The position numbers and the translations under genes are program-made. The notes beneath the pieces were generated by a model, which worked only from the letters and a program-made list of their open reading frames with translations, was not told where the DNA came from and did not search any database. Shown here piece after piece: positions 7,161-17,176 of a stretch of 64,000 nucleotides of DNA. The stretch comes from Nitrobacter vulgaris (lineage in GTDB: Bacteria; Pseudomonadota; Alphaproteobacteria; Rhizobiales; Xanthobacteraceae): assembly GCF_002028545.1 (NCBI RefSeq), contig NZ_MWPQ01000049.1, forward strand, positions 62,001 to 126,000, given 5' to 3'. Position 1 is the first letter of the stretch, and the number at the start of each line of letters is the position of its first letter.

Positions 7161-7772
7161 ATGATCGAGCCTGCACCTGTCATGGCCTCGATGGCCTATG
7201 ACCTATATTACCTGGTGAACGGCGAACGCTTGTTCTGGCGCAGCGCGGGCCATGGCGTGTCGCTGATCGACGCGGGGTACAACTCCGCCATCGCCTGGCG
7301 CAATCAGACCGGCGAGGCAGGCCGTCAGCTCTGGACTAATATCGTCTCCGTCAATATGCCAGACACCGACAGCAAGGATGCCGTCGACAAATGCCGCATC
7401 GATTTTCGCGGCGGCCGGTTTCTCGTCGTCACCGACGCGGGCATTAACGGCAAGGCTGACCGCGTCCGCGCGCCGGTCTATCGCGATTTCATCCGCACGC
7501 TGCACGAGCGCCTTGCAGACGCGCCGGAAGGCGACATCCGTTTCACCGTCGGCGTCTCGCAGACGTATCGCAACGCGATGCTGGCGCTCGGCGTCATCGC
7601 GCTGCTGCTGTTCGTGGTGACGCCCGCGGTGCTGGTGGTGGACTTTCACGAATGGCGCGCGATCGGTCCGCTGACGGCCGGCGCCACGTTCATCTGGCCG
7701 TTCTGGAAGAAGATCGGCACCAACCGGCCGCATGCCTACGACCCGCACCATCCACCGGGCGAGCCGGACTAA
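7161..7772 (+). CDS. Membrane-anchored protein of unknown function, paralogue 2
   Basis: 203 residues from the ATG at 7161. It shares YDLYYLVNGERLFW, the GEAGRQLW block, CRIDFRGGRFLVVTD and the C-terminal FIWPFWKKIGTNRPHAYDP with the preceding gene, and has the same two C-terminal membrane segments. The sequence upstream is open for many codons but does not look like protein, so the ATG at 7161 is preferred. No enzymatic motif is visible. It converges with rpoD, whose stop lies 53 bases downstream. Confidence 0.75.
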   Translation: MIEPAPVMASMAYDLYYLVNGERLFWRSAGHGVSLIDAGYNSAIAWRNQTGEAGRQLWTNIVSVNMPDTDSKDAVDKCRIDFRGGRFLVVTDAGINGKADRVRAPVYRDFIRTLHERLADAPEGDIRFTVGVSQTYRNAMLALGVIALLLFVVTPAVLVVDFHEWRAIGPLTAGATFIWPFWKKIGTNRPHAYDPHHPPGEPD

Positions 7773-7825
7773 AGCGTCGCGCGAGCGCAACGCTTCGTGT
7801 TGCACGCGCCCGGGACAAGCGAAAG

Positions 7826-9982
<2,157 letters not shown>

Positions 9983-10652
9983 TCACAGCTCCTGAAACGC
10001 ACTCATGCGGAAACGCGCCCGCTTCCCCGTGACATCCGCGCCGCGCCCGGCGCTCTTGATCTGCGCCGCTCACGACGCACAAAGGGCGGCGCAACCTCTC
10101 GCCACCCCGTCAACCCTCTCTCGAATGATCGTACCCGCGTTGGACTACGTGTCGGATGACTTAGCCTGCCAGCCCTTGACTTTTAATTAACCCTGTTTGC
10201 CGCCAAACCTCGGATTTGGCGAGTCTTTATCATGGTTCCGAGTGCCATCGTCCCAACATCATTTGTTTCAGACGATCCAAGCCCGGCGACGGATCCCATC
10301 CGCGCACAGGCGCATTCCCCTCCCGCAGGTTCAGCGGCGTTCCAGCGCCATAGGGTCTTTCACCGCTTCACGTAAATCGGTGAAGAGACCCTAACTTTTT
10401 GATTTTACGCGTTTTTTCACGCGAACCGAATTCCACTTCGCTCGAAAACGCTATAAGAGTATTCCCTAAGTAAGAAGCGCTGCTGATGATACAAGCCGAT
10501 CCGCTTGGTATCTGCGACCAAAATGGGCGGAGGTGACCGCGTTTTGTTCCCGACGGGCCGCAAACCCGCAGCAACCTGCTGTATTCCCTCATTATCTCTG
10601 TCCTTTTCGGCGTCTCTTTTCGTGCAGGATTCGCCGATTGGCGCCGGACAGC
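9983..10652. other. 670-base rpoD-dnaG intergenic region
   Basis: No gene is supported. It should hold the rpoD promoter, but I cannot point to one -35/-10 pair. Its dnaG-side part contains a modular palindromic repeat (10352-10454) that may end dnaG transcription. Confidence 0.6.
10352..10454. repeat. Modular palindromic repeat, copy 3
   Basis: Stem agggtctttcaccg (10352-10365) with cggtgaagagaccct (10378-10392, one bulge), then aactttttgatttt, then the conserved module ending cttcgctcgaaaacgctat (10454). Confidence 0.8.
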
Positions 10653-12557
10653 TCACGCGGCGAGATGCATCGTTCCGCCCTGGGGCGCCCAAATGCGGAT
10701 GATGTCTTCCGCCCACTCCGACAACGCCACTCCCTCGGCGCTAATGCTTTCCTGTTCGGCGTGACCTTCCCGAACCAGATTTAGCAGGCGCGCGACGGCA
10801 GATTCGTCTCCTTCTCCGGCATCGAGCCTGGCCCGCTGGATGTCGTCCTCCAGCTCATGCCAATGCAGGATTTTAATGAAGTGATCCAGGCACCCAGACA
10901 CAAAATCGAGCGGCGGATCGCGACTTAAAATTGGAAAGCGCTCAACCAGCCGATGTCCGCGCGGTTTTCCGTTGCCCGCTTCGCCATGCACAGCTTGCAG
11001 CGTGTCATAAAAAACGGGTTTAAGTTTCGTCCAAATATCCGCGACAGATAGCTTTGCGTCGGTAACCAGCAGCTGAAAGAGACTCGTCAAAAAACCATCG
11101 AACTCCTCGGGAAAGTGCAAGCGCAGGACGGAATCTTGCTTGTCCTCGAGCAAATCAGGATACTGGACGAGCATCCCGAGAACGACCTTTTGCAGTCCCG
11201 ACCGCTGCCCCTCGCCACGAAACTTGAGTTCGCTCCGAACGAATTTGGAGCTTGCTTCCTTGTGATTGCGGGTCGGCCCCCGATTGACTTGCCAGAACAG
11301 GTTGGCGAGCTGTGTCCGTGACGTTCTGAAAAACGCCGTGTTGACGGCCGGGTCCTGGATCGTCCGGACCAGCGTATAGAGCTTCTGTTCCAGCGCAGCC
11401 TGTTTGTCGGGCGTTCGAACGTCCTGACCGTCCGTCTCGCGCTGCCAGAGCACGTCCCACAGCGGCAAGGAGCCTGATAAAACGCTTCTGAATGCCTCGA
11501 CGCCCTTTTCCCGGATCAGGTCGTCGGGATCTTTTTGTTCGTCCATGAACACGAAGCGGAAGGTCTTGCCGACGCGAAGCAATGGCAGGATGCGGTCAAC
11601 GGAGCGATAAGCGGCCGCGACACCCGCGCGATCGGAATCGAAGCACACGACAGGCTCGGGAGACAGTCTCCACAGCGTAGCGATCTGCTCTTCCGTGAAC
11701 GCGGTCCCCATGGTGGCGACCACGGCCTTGATCCCCGCCTGATAGACCGCGATGGCATCCATGTATCCTTCGACGGCAACGACCGAATTGGCCTCGTGCG
11801 CCGGCTGGCGCGCGCGATGAAAGTTAAAAACGATCGAGCCCTTGTGAAAGATCGAGGTTTCCGGCGAGTTCAGATATTTGGGCTGTACGTCCTTCTTGAG
11901 AGCGCGGCCGCCGAATCCCACGACGCGACCCCGCTGGTCGTGAATCGGAATGATGATCCGGTCACGAAAACGATCGTAAGGAACGGGGATATCATCTCCG
12001 GCAACCAACAAGCCGGCTTCGATCATGTCCGCGACCGGGACGCCTTGCGATCCCAGATATTCCTTCAATGCGAAGCGATCGGCGGTCGCGTAACCGATCC
12101 GGAATTCGACGGTGCTTGAGGAGATGATGGCGCGATCCGACAGGTAGCCGCGCGCCTGCGCGCCGATACGCGACGCGAGATTTTGCTCAAAAAACTTGGT
12201 CGCAAGCTCCATCACCTCGAACAGGGATTTCTGCCGCTGCTCCCGCTGCTCGTCTTCCCGTGAATTGCGCGGCAGCGGAAGCCCCGCCATCGACGCCAGC
12301 CGCTCGACCGCTTCGGGAAAAGAAACGCCTTCGGTCTCCATCACGAAGTCGAAGATGTTGCCGTGCTTGCCGGTGGAGAAGTCGTGGTAGAACTGCTTCT
12401 GGTCGTTCACCGTGAACGACGGCGTCTTTTCCTGCTGGAACGGCGACAGCCCCTTGAATTCGCGGCCCGCTCGCTTCAGTTTTACGCGCCGGCCCACGAC
12501 TTCCGAAACCGGAAGGCGCGCCTTGACCTCATCAATAAAGCTGGGCGGGAAACGCAT
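10653..12557 (-). CDS. dnaG: DNA primase DnaG
   Basis: 634 residues from the ATG at 12557; a GTG four codons upstream is also open. It makes RNA primers at the replication fork. The N-terminal CHC2 region is recognisable (GLSPFQQEKTPSF, QFYHDFSTGKHGN), but the usual zinc ligands Cys, His, Cys, Cys are replaced by S, Q, D and T, so it should not bind zinc in the normal way; I believe this is a lineage trait of many alphaproteobacteria. The catalytic TOPRIM part is complete: VVAVEGYMDAIAV, VVCFDSDRAG and DEQKDPDD. The C-terminal DnaB-interacting part is divergent, as is usual. It lies upstream of rpoD on the same strand with a 670-base gap. Confidence 0.95.
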   Translation of the reverse strand: MRFPPSFIDEVKARLPVSEVVGRRVKLKRAGREFKGLSPFQQEKTPSFTVNDQKQFYHDFSTGKHGNIFDFVMETEGVSFPEAVERLASMAGLPLPRNSREDEQREQRQKSLFEVMELATKFFEQNLASRIGAQARGYLSDRAIISSSTVEFRIGYATADRFALKEYLGSQGVPVADMIEAGLLVAGDDIPVPYDRFRDRIIIPIHDQRGRVVGFGGRALKKDVQPKYLNSPETSIFHKGSIVFNFHRARQPAHEANSVVAVEGYMDAIAVYQAGIKAVVATMGTAFTEEQIATLWRLSPEPVVCFDSDRAGVAAAYRSVDRILPLLRVGKTFRFVFMDEQKDPDDLIREKGVEAFRSVLSGSLPLWDVLWQRETDGQDVRTPDKQAALEQKLYTLVRTIQDPAVNTAFFRTSRTQLANLFWQVNRGPTRNHKEASSKFVRSELKFRGEGQRSGLQKVVLGMLVQYPDLLEDKQDSVLRLHFPEEFDGFLTSLFQLLVTDAKLSVADIWTKLKPVFYDTLQAVHGEAGNGKPRGHRLVERFPILSRDPPLDFVSGCLDHFIKILHWHELEDDIQRARLDAGEGDESAVARLLNLVREGHAEQESISAEGVALSEWAEDIIRIWAPQGGTMHLAA

Positions 12558-12701
12558 GCGCCGTCTCACTCAATCTCGGCGGCGGGTATAACTGCCTGCC
12601 GCCGCCCAGGCGAATCAGCTAGGCCCTTTTTAATATTGTACTACATATGTTCTCATACATATCCCCTGCTTCCCCACCTGTCCACAGACACCGGAAGTGA
12701 A

Positions 12702-13250
12702 ATGACGTTCACAGTCTTCACCGCCGGCAACACCGGCGCCTGGAATATTCTGTCAATTGCTCCCGTCACCGGCGAAAGCCTCGGACCAGCGTCTCATCTG
12801 GAGATCGCGCCGAGCGCCTCGCTGGGCGGCGCCTCCCCGGCGCCGTGGCAGTTCCGCGGCTTCACCAGCCACGTGCGCTACGTCGAGCGCGCCGAGAAAA
12901 CTGCGCTGACCTCGGTACAGGCTGGACTGGGACGTGCCGAGGCAACCCGAGCGGCGCTCATTCCCATCAGAAAGTCGGCCGCGTGGTGGGATCTGACCCA
13001 GGAAGAACGGCGGAAAATCTTCGAGGATAAGTCGCACCATATCGCCGCCAGCCTCAAATACCTGCCCGCCATCGCGCGACAGCTCTATCACTGTCGCGAT
13101 TTGGGCGAGCCATTCGATTTCCTGACCTGGTTCGAATACGCCCCTGAACATGCAACGATGTTCGAAGACCTCGTCGGCGTCCTGCGCGCGACCGACGAAT
13201 GGACCTATGTGGAGCGCGAGGTGGATATTCGATTGACGCGCGCAATATGA
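12702..13250 (+). CDS. cld: Short (dimeric-type) chlorite dismutase
   Basis: 182 residues, the length of the short lineage-II chlorite dismutases. A heme enzyme that splits chlorite into chloride and O2. The proximal heme His is residue 113 in EDKSHHIAASLKYLP and the distal Arg is residue 126 in AIARQLYHCRD; both are essential in characterised members. From memory the sequence is nearly that of the structurally studied Nitrobacter winogradskyi enzyme, which points to the genus. No signal peptide, so cytoplasmic. It stands alone, divergent from dnaG; no perchlorate or chlorate reductase is nearby, so a detoxifying role is more likely than respiration. Confidence 0.92.
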   Translation: MTFTVFTAGNTGAWNILSIAPVTGESLGPASHLEIAPSASLGGASPAPWQFRGFTSHVRYVERAEKTALTSVQAGLGRAEATRAALIPIRKSAAWWDLTQEERRKIFEDKSHHIAASLKYLPAIARQLYHCRDLGEPFDFLTWFEYAPEHATMFEDLVGVLRATDEWTYVEREVDIRLTRAI

Positions 13251-13470
13251 CAGCACTTGAGGCGCGGACAATGGGCCAGGCGCTTGACGGGCTGCTCCGC
13301 GATGTCGAAATGGCGCTGATAACAGCGCTATCGTCCTAAGCGTAGATTTCTTGGGCTCATCCTCTTCGATTCGATGCTGTCACCAGCGTCCGCGACGAAG
13401 CGACCCGATTTTCGGCGCACCGGACGGATTGCTTCGTTCGCATGACGGATTCAGCCTGTTGACGCATTAA

Positions 13471-13635
13471 CTAGATGCGTCCCATCAGAATCAGAATCAG
13501 CAGGATGACGATTACCAGGCCGAGGCCACCGCCGCCGTAATAGCCGGTGCCGTAAAATGGACCGCCGCCAATTCCGCTGAAGCCACCTAGCAGCGCAATA
13601 ATAAGAATGATCAGAATGATTGTGCCAATGCTCAT
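13471..13635 (-). CDS. DUF3309-type small membrane protein
   Basis: 54 residues with ribosome site GAGGGA before the ATG. Two hydrophobic segments (TIILIILIIALLGG and LGLVIVILLILILM) flank a Gly/Tyr loop (GIGGGPFYGTGYYGGGG). The pattern matches the DUF3309 family, small hydrophobic proteins of unknown function common in Rhizobiales. A second tiny membrane protein is encoded 18 bases upstream on the same strand, so the two probably form one transcript. Confidence 0.75.
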   Translation of the reverse strand: MSIGTIILIILIIALLGGFSGIGGGPFYGTGYYGGGGLGLVIVILLILILMGRI

Positions 13636-13653
13636 GTCGTCCCTCGCTCAGGC

Positions 13654-13740
13654 TCAGTTATGCATAAGAAACGCGATGAGGATGATCAGCGGGATCGGAA
13701 TCCCGATTAGCCAGAGAAGAAGTCCGCGTCCGATTCCCAT
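13654..13740 (-). CDS. 28-residue membrane peptide
   Basis: Tiny frame MGIGRGLLLWLIGIPIPLII to LMHN, with strong ribosome site GGAGG five bases before the ATG. It is a single hydrophobic segment, 18 bases upstream of the DUF3309-type gene. The ribosome site and its position as first gene of a pair support translation. Function unknown. Confidence 0.55.
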   Translation of the reverse strand: MGIGRGLLLWLIGIPIPLIILIAFLMHN

Positions 13741-13953
13741 GTTCGCCTCCGTTTTAGTGAGGCGACAACGCGGCGAGCGGAAGGTCGTTCCCGAACAGGA
13801 ACCGAACTAATATTGCCGCTGACATGGAACCAATTCAGCAAGGGCGCCTCGAAGCGTCGAGGCCAGCGATCGCTCGTGAAGCGAAAGATCGGTTGGGAGT
13901 GAAAGATCGGCTTGAGCTGTCCGGTCGAGAAGATAATGAATGCGATCTCGCTG

Positions 13954-14406
13954 TTACGTCAATGCGGCCTTCACGACGCCGCTGGCCTTGCCGAAATCCA
14001 TCTGACCGGCGTATTTGGCTTTCAGTGTGCCAATCACCTTGCCCATGTCCTTGATGCCGCTCGCGCCGGTCTCCGCAATCACCGCGGCGACAGCTGCTTT
14101 TACATCGTCGTCGGACATCTGCTTCGGCAGGTAGGCCGAGATGACAGCGATCTCGGCGCGCTCCTGCGCAGCCAGTTCCTCGCGGTTGCCCTTTTCGTAG
14201 AGTTCGACCGACTCCTGGCGCTGCTTGATCATCTTTTGCAGGACGCCAAGCAAATCGCCATCCGCCAGCGGCGGCTTGCCCTGCCCGCGCGCCTCGATAT
14301 CGGCGTTCTTGATGGTGGAGTTGACCATGCGCAGCGTGGAGAGCTTGCGCTCGTCCTTGGCCTTCATCGCCTCCTTGACGGCATTGTTGATGTCATCGCG
14401 CAGCAT
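13954..14406 (-). CDS. GatB/YqeY domain protein
   Basis: 150 residues, all helical, with MLRDDINNAVKEAMKAKDE, STLRMVNSTIKNADIEARG and a C-terminal GQMDFGKASGVVKAALT, the hallmarks of the YqeY family. The fold is shared with the tail domain of the tRNA-amidotransferase subunit GatB, so a tRNA-related role is often guessed but not shown. It is divergent from carA across a long inverted repeat. In many alphaproteobacteria this gene sits next to carA and dnaG, as it does here. Confidence 0.92.
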   Translation of the reverse strand: MLRDDINNAVKEAMKAKDERKLSTLRMVNSTIKNADIEARGQGKPPLADGDLLGVLQKMIKQRQESVELYEKGNREELAAQERAEIAVISAYLPKQMSDDDVKAAVAAVIAETGASGIKDMGKVIGTLKAKYAGQMDFGKASGVVKAALT

Positions 14407-14417
14407 CGAAGTCTCCC

Positions 14418-14493
14418 CTAGTGGTCCAATTCTAACATTTGCATCCCGTTGCGGCCGGGTTCTCGCAAATGTTCAGAATCAAAGGACCACTAG
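14418..14493. repeat. Long inverted repeat between the YqeY gene and carA
   Basis: ctagtggtcc (14418-14427) is repeated as ggaccactag (14484-14493). Inside, aattctaacatttgc (14428-14442) pairs imperfectly with gcaaatgttcagaat (14465-14479). The 22-base centre is GC-rich. It lies between two divergent starts, 12 bases from the YqeY ATG, so it may be an operator, a cruciform, or a small mobile palindrome carrying promoters. Confidence 0.75.
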
Positions 14494-14589
14494 CAGCTAT
14501 TAGGATCCCAGTGGAGTTCTGAATTTGGCATTCGCTTGCCCGGAACCGGAGTTTGACGCGGTGCAGTAGCCGGGCTATGTCATGCGCTC

Positions 14590-15780
14590 ATGACCCCATC
14601 GGAAAATGCTTCAGCTTGGCCGGACCTTGAGCCGACCGCGCTTCTCGTGCTGGCCGACGGGACCGTGCTCAAAGGCTTCGGCCTCGGCGCGGAAGGCCAG
14701 GCGGTCGGAGAAGTCTGCTTCAACACCGCGATGACCGGTTACGAGGAAATTCTCACCGACCCCTCCTACGCCGGGCAACTCATCACCTTCACTTTTCCGC
14801 ATATCGGCAACGTCGGCACCAACGACGAGGACATCGAAACCGTGAACATGGCGGCGACGCCCGGCGCGCGCGGCGTCATCCTGCGCAGCGCCATCACCTC
14901 GCCGTCGAACTACCGCGCCGCCAAACACCTCGACGCCTGGCTGAGGGCGCGCGGCATCATCGGTATCTCGGGCATCGACACCCGCGCGCTGACCGCTTTG
15001 ATCCGCATCCGCGGCATGCCCAACGCGGTGGTCGCCCATACGAAGAACGGACGGTTCGATCTGCATGGATTGAAAAAGGAGGCGCGCGAGTGGCCCGGCC
15101 TCGAGGGCATGGACCTCGTGCCGATGGTGACATCGAGCCAGCGCTACACCTGGGACGAAATGCCGTGGGAGTGGAGTAAGGGCTTCAGCCGGCAGGATAG
15201 CCCAGAATTCAACGTTGTCGCCGTCGACTACGGCATCAAGAGAAACATCCTGCGCCTGCTCGCCGGTGAAGGCTGCAAGGTTACGGTGGTGCCGGCAACC
15301 ACCTCGGCGGAAGACATCCTGGCGATGAAGCCAGACGGAGTCTTCCTGTCGAACGGCCCCGGCGACCCGGCCGCGACCGGCAAGTACGCCGTACCAATGA
15401 TTCGAAAAGTGATCGAGTCGGGCACGCCGACCTTCGGTATCTGCCTCGGTCACCAGATGCTCGGCCTTGCGGTGGGCGCGAAAACCAAGAAGATGCATCA
15501 GGGTCATCACGGCGCCAACCACCCGGTCAGGGAGGAGACAACCGGCAGGGTGGAGATCACTTCCATGAACCACGGTTTCACCGTCGACGAGGCGACGCTG
15601 CCCAAAGGCGCGAAGCAGACTCACGTCTCGCTTTTCGACGGCTCCAACTGCGGCATCGAACTCGAAGGTAAGCCGGTGTTCTCGGTCCAGTATCACCCGG
15701 AAGCTTCGCCGGGACCGCGGGACTCGCACTATTTATTCAAGCGCTTTGCCAGTCTGATGCGCGAGAACAAGTCGGCGTAG
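14590..15780 (+). CDS. carA: Carbamoyl-phosphate synthase small subunit
   Basis: 396 residues. The glutaminase half of carbamoyl-phosphate synthase: it releases ammonia from glutamine and passes it to CarB for arginine and pyrimidine synthesis. The N-terminal CPSase_sm_chain domain includes GYEEILTDPSYAGQL; the class I glutamine amidotransferase domain (from about residue 205) has the nucleophile Cys in FGICLGHQMLGLA and the His-Glu pair in YHPEASPGP. It is upstream of carB but separated from it by dps and the DUF302 gene on the opposite strand, so the two subunits are not one operon. Confidence 0.97.
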   Translation: MTPSENASAWPDLEPTALLVLADGTVLKGFGLGAEGQAVGEVCFNTAMTGYEEILTDPSYAGQLITFTFPHIGNVGTNDEDIETVNMAATPGARGVILRSAITSPSNYRAAKHLDAWLRARGIIGISGIDTRALTALIRIRGMPNAVVAHTKNGRFDLHGLKKEAREWPGLEGMDLVPMVTSSQRYTWDEMPWEWSKGFSRQDSPEFNVVAVDYGIKRNILRLLAGEGCKVTVVPATTSAEDILAMKPDGVFLSNGPGDPAATGKYAVPMIRKVIESGTPTFGICLGHQMLGLAVGAKTKKMHQGHHGANHPVREETTGRVEITSMNHGFTVDEATLPKGAKQTHVSLFDGSNCGIELEGKPVFSVQYHPEASPGPRDSHYLFKRFASLMRENKSA

Positions 15781-15824
15781 ATTTACGCCGACTTTGCGTA
15801 GCCCAGCAGCGAATACCTGCTCGA

Positions 15825-16361
15825 TCAGGCTTCGTTGCTGCCCTCCTGACGGCTCGCCTCGAACAGGAACCAGGTCCTTCGTTCGGCCGCGTCAATGAAA
15901 TTTTCGAGCAGGCTTGCGGTCGCAACGTCCTCATACTTGTCGCAAATATCATGGGCCTTGCGCATGGCCGCGGCGACCTTCTTGTTGTCGTTCATCAGCT
16001 CGCGCAACATCTCCCGCGGCGGGACATAGCTCTCGTCGTTATCTTCGAGCGTCTGCAGTTTGGCGACTTGCCCGATCGAGCGCAGCGTGGTGCCGCCGAT
16101 CTTGCGAACCCGCTCCGCTATTTCGTCGGTCGTGCCGAATATCTGCTCCGACTGCTCGTCGAGCAGCAGATGGTAGTCACGAAAATGCCGGCCGCTGACA
16201 TGCCAATGGAAATTCTTGGTCTTGAGATAGAGCGCAAAGGTATCGGCGAGGATAGTATTCATGGCGGCCGATATCTTACTGACGCCTTCCTGTGAGAGAT
16301 CGGTCGGCGTGTCGAGTACGGGGTTTACTTTCCGCAAAGCGGAACTTTTGGCTTGGGACAC
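15825..16361 (-). CDS. dps: Dps-family DNA-protecting ferritin
   Basis: 178 residues. A 12-subunit miniferritin that oxidises and stores iron and binds DNA under starvation or peroxide stress. The family's ferroxidase site is visible: TKNFHWHVSGRHFRDYHLLLDEQSEQIF, with His and Asp/Glu ligands shared between subunits. The Lys/Arg-containing N-terminal tail (MSQAKSSALRKVNP) may contact DNA. The C-terminus RTWFLFEASRQ is normal. It converges with carA and lies next to the degenerate tRNA-like region. No clear OxyR or Irr site was seen upstream. Confidence 0.93.
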   Translation of the reverse strand: MSQAKSSALRKVNPVLDTPTDLSQEGVSKISAAMNTILADTFALYLKTKNFHWHVSGRHFRDYHLLLDEQSEQIFGTTDEIAERVRKIGGTTLRSIGQVAKLQTLEDNDESYVPPREMLRELMNDNKKVAAAMRKAHDICDKYEDVATASLLENFIDAAERRTWFLFEASRQEGSNEA

Positions 16362-16585
16362 GATGCACCCTCCTAATTGTAATTGGAAAATTCGGCGCGA
16401 GGCCGGACAGTCGCTGCAGACCGTCAGACACTATTCAGCGACAAGTGCGCTAACTCGCGAGCCGGCAGAGTGTTCCGGAGGCTGGCCGCAGCCCGGTTGG
16501 AGCGGATAGACAGATGCTATGTCGGCATTAACGTTAAGTAGCGGTAAGACTCGCCACCCGACGATTGTTGCGGAATATTGTGGTC

Positions 16586-16660
16586 GGCCCGGTGGCGGAA
16601 GTTCGACGCGGGAGCTGTGCAAAGCTTTTTATCCTGGTTCAAGTCCAGGCTGGGCCTCCA
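16586..16660 (+). tRNA. tRNA-Cys(GCA)-like element, probably degenerate
   Basis: Acceptor GGCCCGG (16586-16592) pairs with CTGGGCC (16650-16656; one G-U). The T arm is perfect: CCTGG-TTCAAGT-CCAGG. Discriminator T, the tRNA-Cys identity base, and an encoded CCA end it (16657-16660). The anticodon arm is GAGCT-GTGCAA-AGCTT, giving a six-base loop with GCA instead of seven, and the D loop lacks the usual GG. The intact ends with a faulty middle suggest a recent pseudogene or an unusual tRNA. A decayed copy lies at 17098. Confidence 0.5.
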
Positions 16661-16953
16661 AACTTCTTTACGTGCATAAGCCTCCGACGTGCTGCTGCGG
16701 CGCAGCTTCCGGACGTGCATACCCATCCTCACCAAGAAAGAGTTCGCGAGCGCGAGCTTGCCGGTTTTCTAAACCGCTATGCGAGCGACGATGATGCCAG
16801 TGACGGTGAAGTGCCCGTGAAAACGCGGCGGAGCAATAACCCCGAACCGTTATAGAATCGTCTGTTGGGAAAAACTGTCCGCTCCCGCGCTAAGCGAGAT
16901 CGAAAGGCAATTCGCGCGTCATAACACGCGAGGACGAACCCTGATGGTGACGG

Positions 16954-17023
16954 AGCGGATTCGATGAATCGAACATCGGTCTGCGACCTGGAAGCCGCTG
17001 CTTTGCCACTAAGCTAAATCCGC
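16954..17023 (-). tRNA. tRNA-Gly(UCC)-like element, one base short in the anticodon loop
   Basis: Read on the minus strand from 17023: acceptor GCGGATT with AATCCGC (perfect), D arm GCTT-AGTGGCA-AAGC, anticodon arm GCGGC-TTCCAG-GTCGC, T arm CGATG-TTCGATT-CATCG (perfect), discriminator T. All arms are canonical except that the anticodon loop has six bases; a normal Gly(UCC) loop would be CTTCCAA or similar. CCG rather than CCA follows. It is either a pseudogene or a tRNA with a contracted loop. Confidence 0.55.
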
Positions 17024-17097
17024 GCAACTACGAACATAGCATATCGCCGACACTCTTGCGCCGGAAGCTAGAATTAACGTTACATTGCAAACCGCTC

Positions 17098-17165
17098 GAC
17101 CCGCAGGCGGCAAAAGTTCGACGCCGGAGCGACGCTTTTTATTCTGGTTCAGTCCAGCGGGACCT
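17098..17165 (+). pseudogene. Decayed copy of the tRNA-Cys-like element
   Basis: Same orientation as 16586-16660 and shares aagttcgacgc, ctttttat, ctggttca and gtccag in order. Acceptor GACCCGC pairs with GCGGGAC at six of seven positions. The T loop has lost one base and the anticodon loop is disrupted by a deletion. It ends 12 bases before the DUF302 stop codon. Confidence 0.5.
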
Positions 17166-17176
17166 CATTCTTGAGA

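Larger units (their letters stand above)
16362..17176. other. 815-base region of tRNA-like remnants between dps and DUF302
   Basis: No protein gene is supported. Two elements fold as cloverleafs with one-base defects in the anticodon loop (16586-16660 plus; 16954-17023 minus), and a third is a decayed copy of the first (17098-17165). Weaker signs are an anticodon-arm-like hairpin with loop TTTCTAA near 16763-16779 (Arg UCU pattern) and tcgcg...TCATAA...cgcga near 16912-16931 (CAU pattern) inside a perfect outer stem (16879-16885 with 16952-16958). The region may be a decaying tRNA array or scar of an integrated element. Confidence 0.5.

Noticed and set aside
14611-15729. Long minus-strand frame antisense to carA; similar ones oppose rpoD, uvrB and carB.
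   Set aside because: These arise from GC-rich codon bias in the real genes and contain no recognisable domain.
16517-16735. Minus-strand frame with RPSLDLNQDKKLCTAPASN.
   Set aside because: This is the typical false translation of a tRNA T arm and acceptor; it overlaps the tRNA-Cys-like element.
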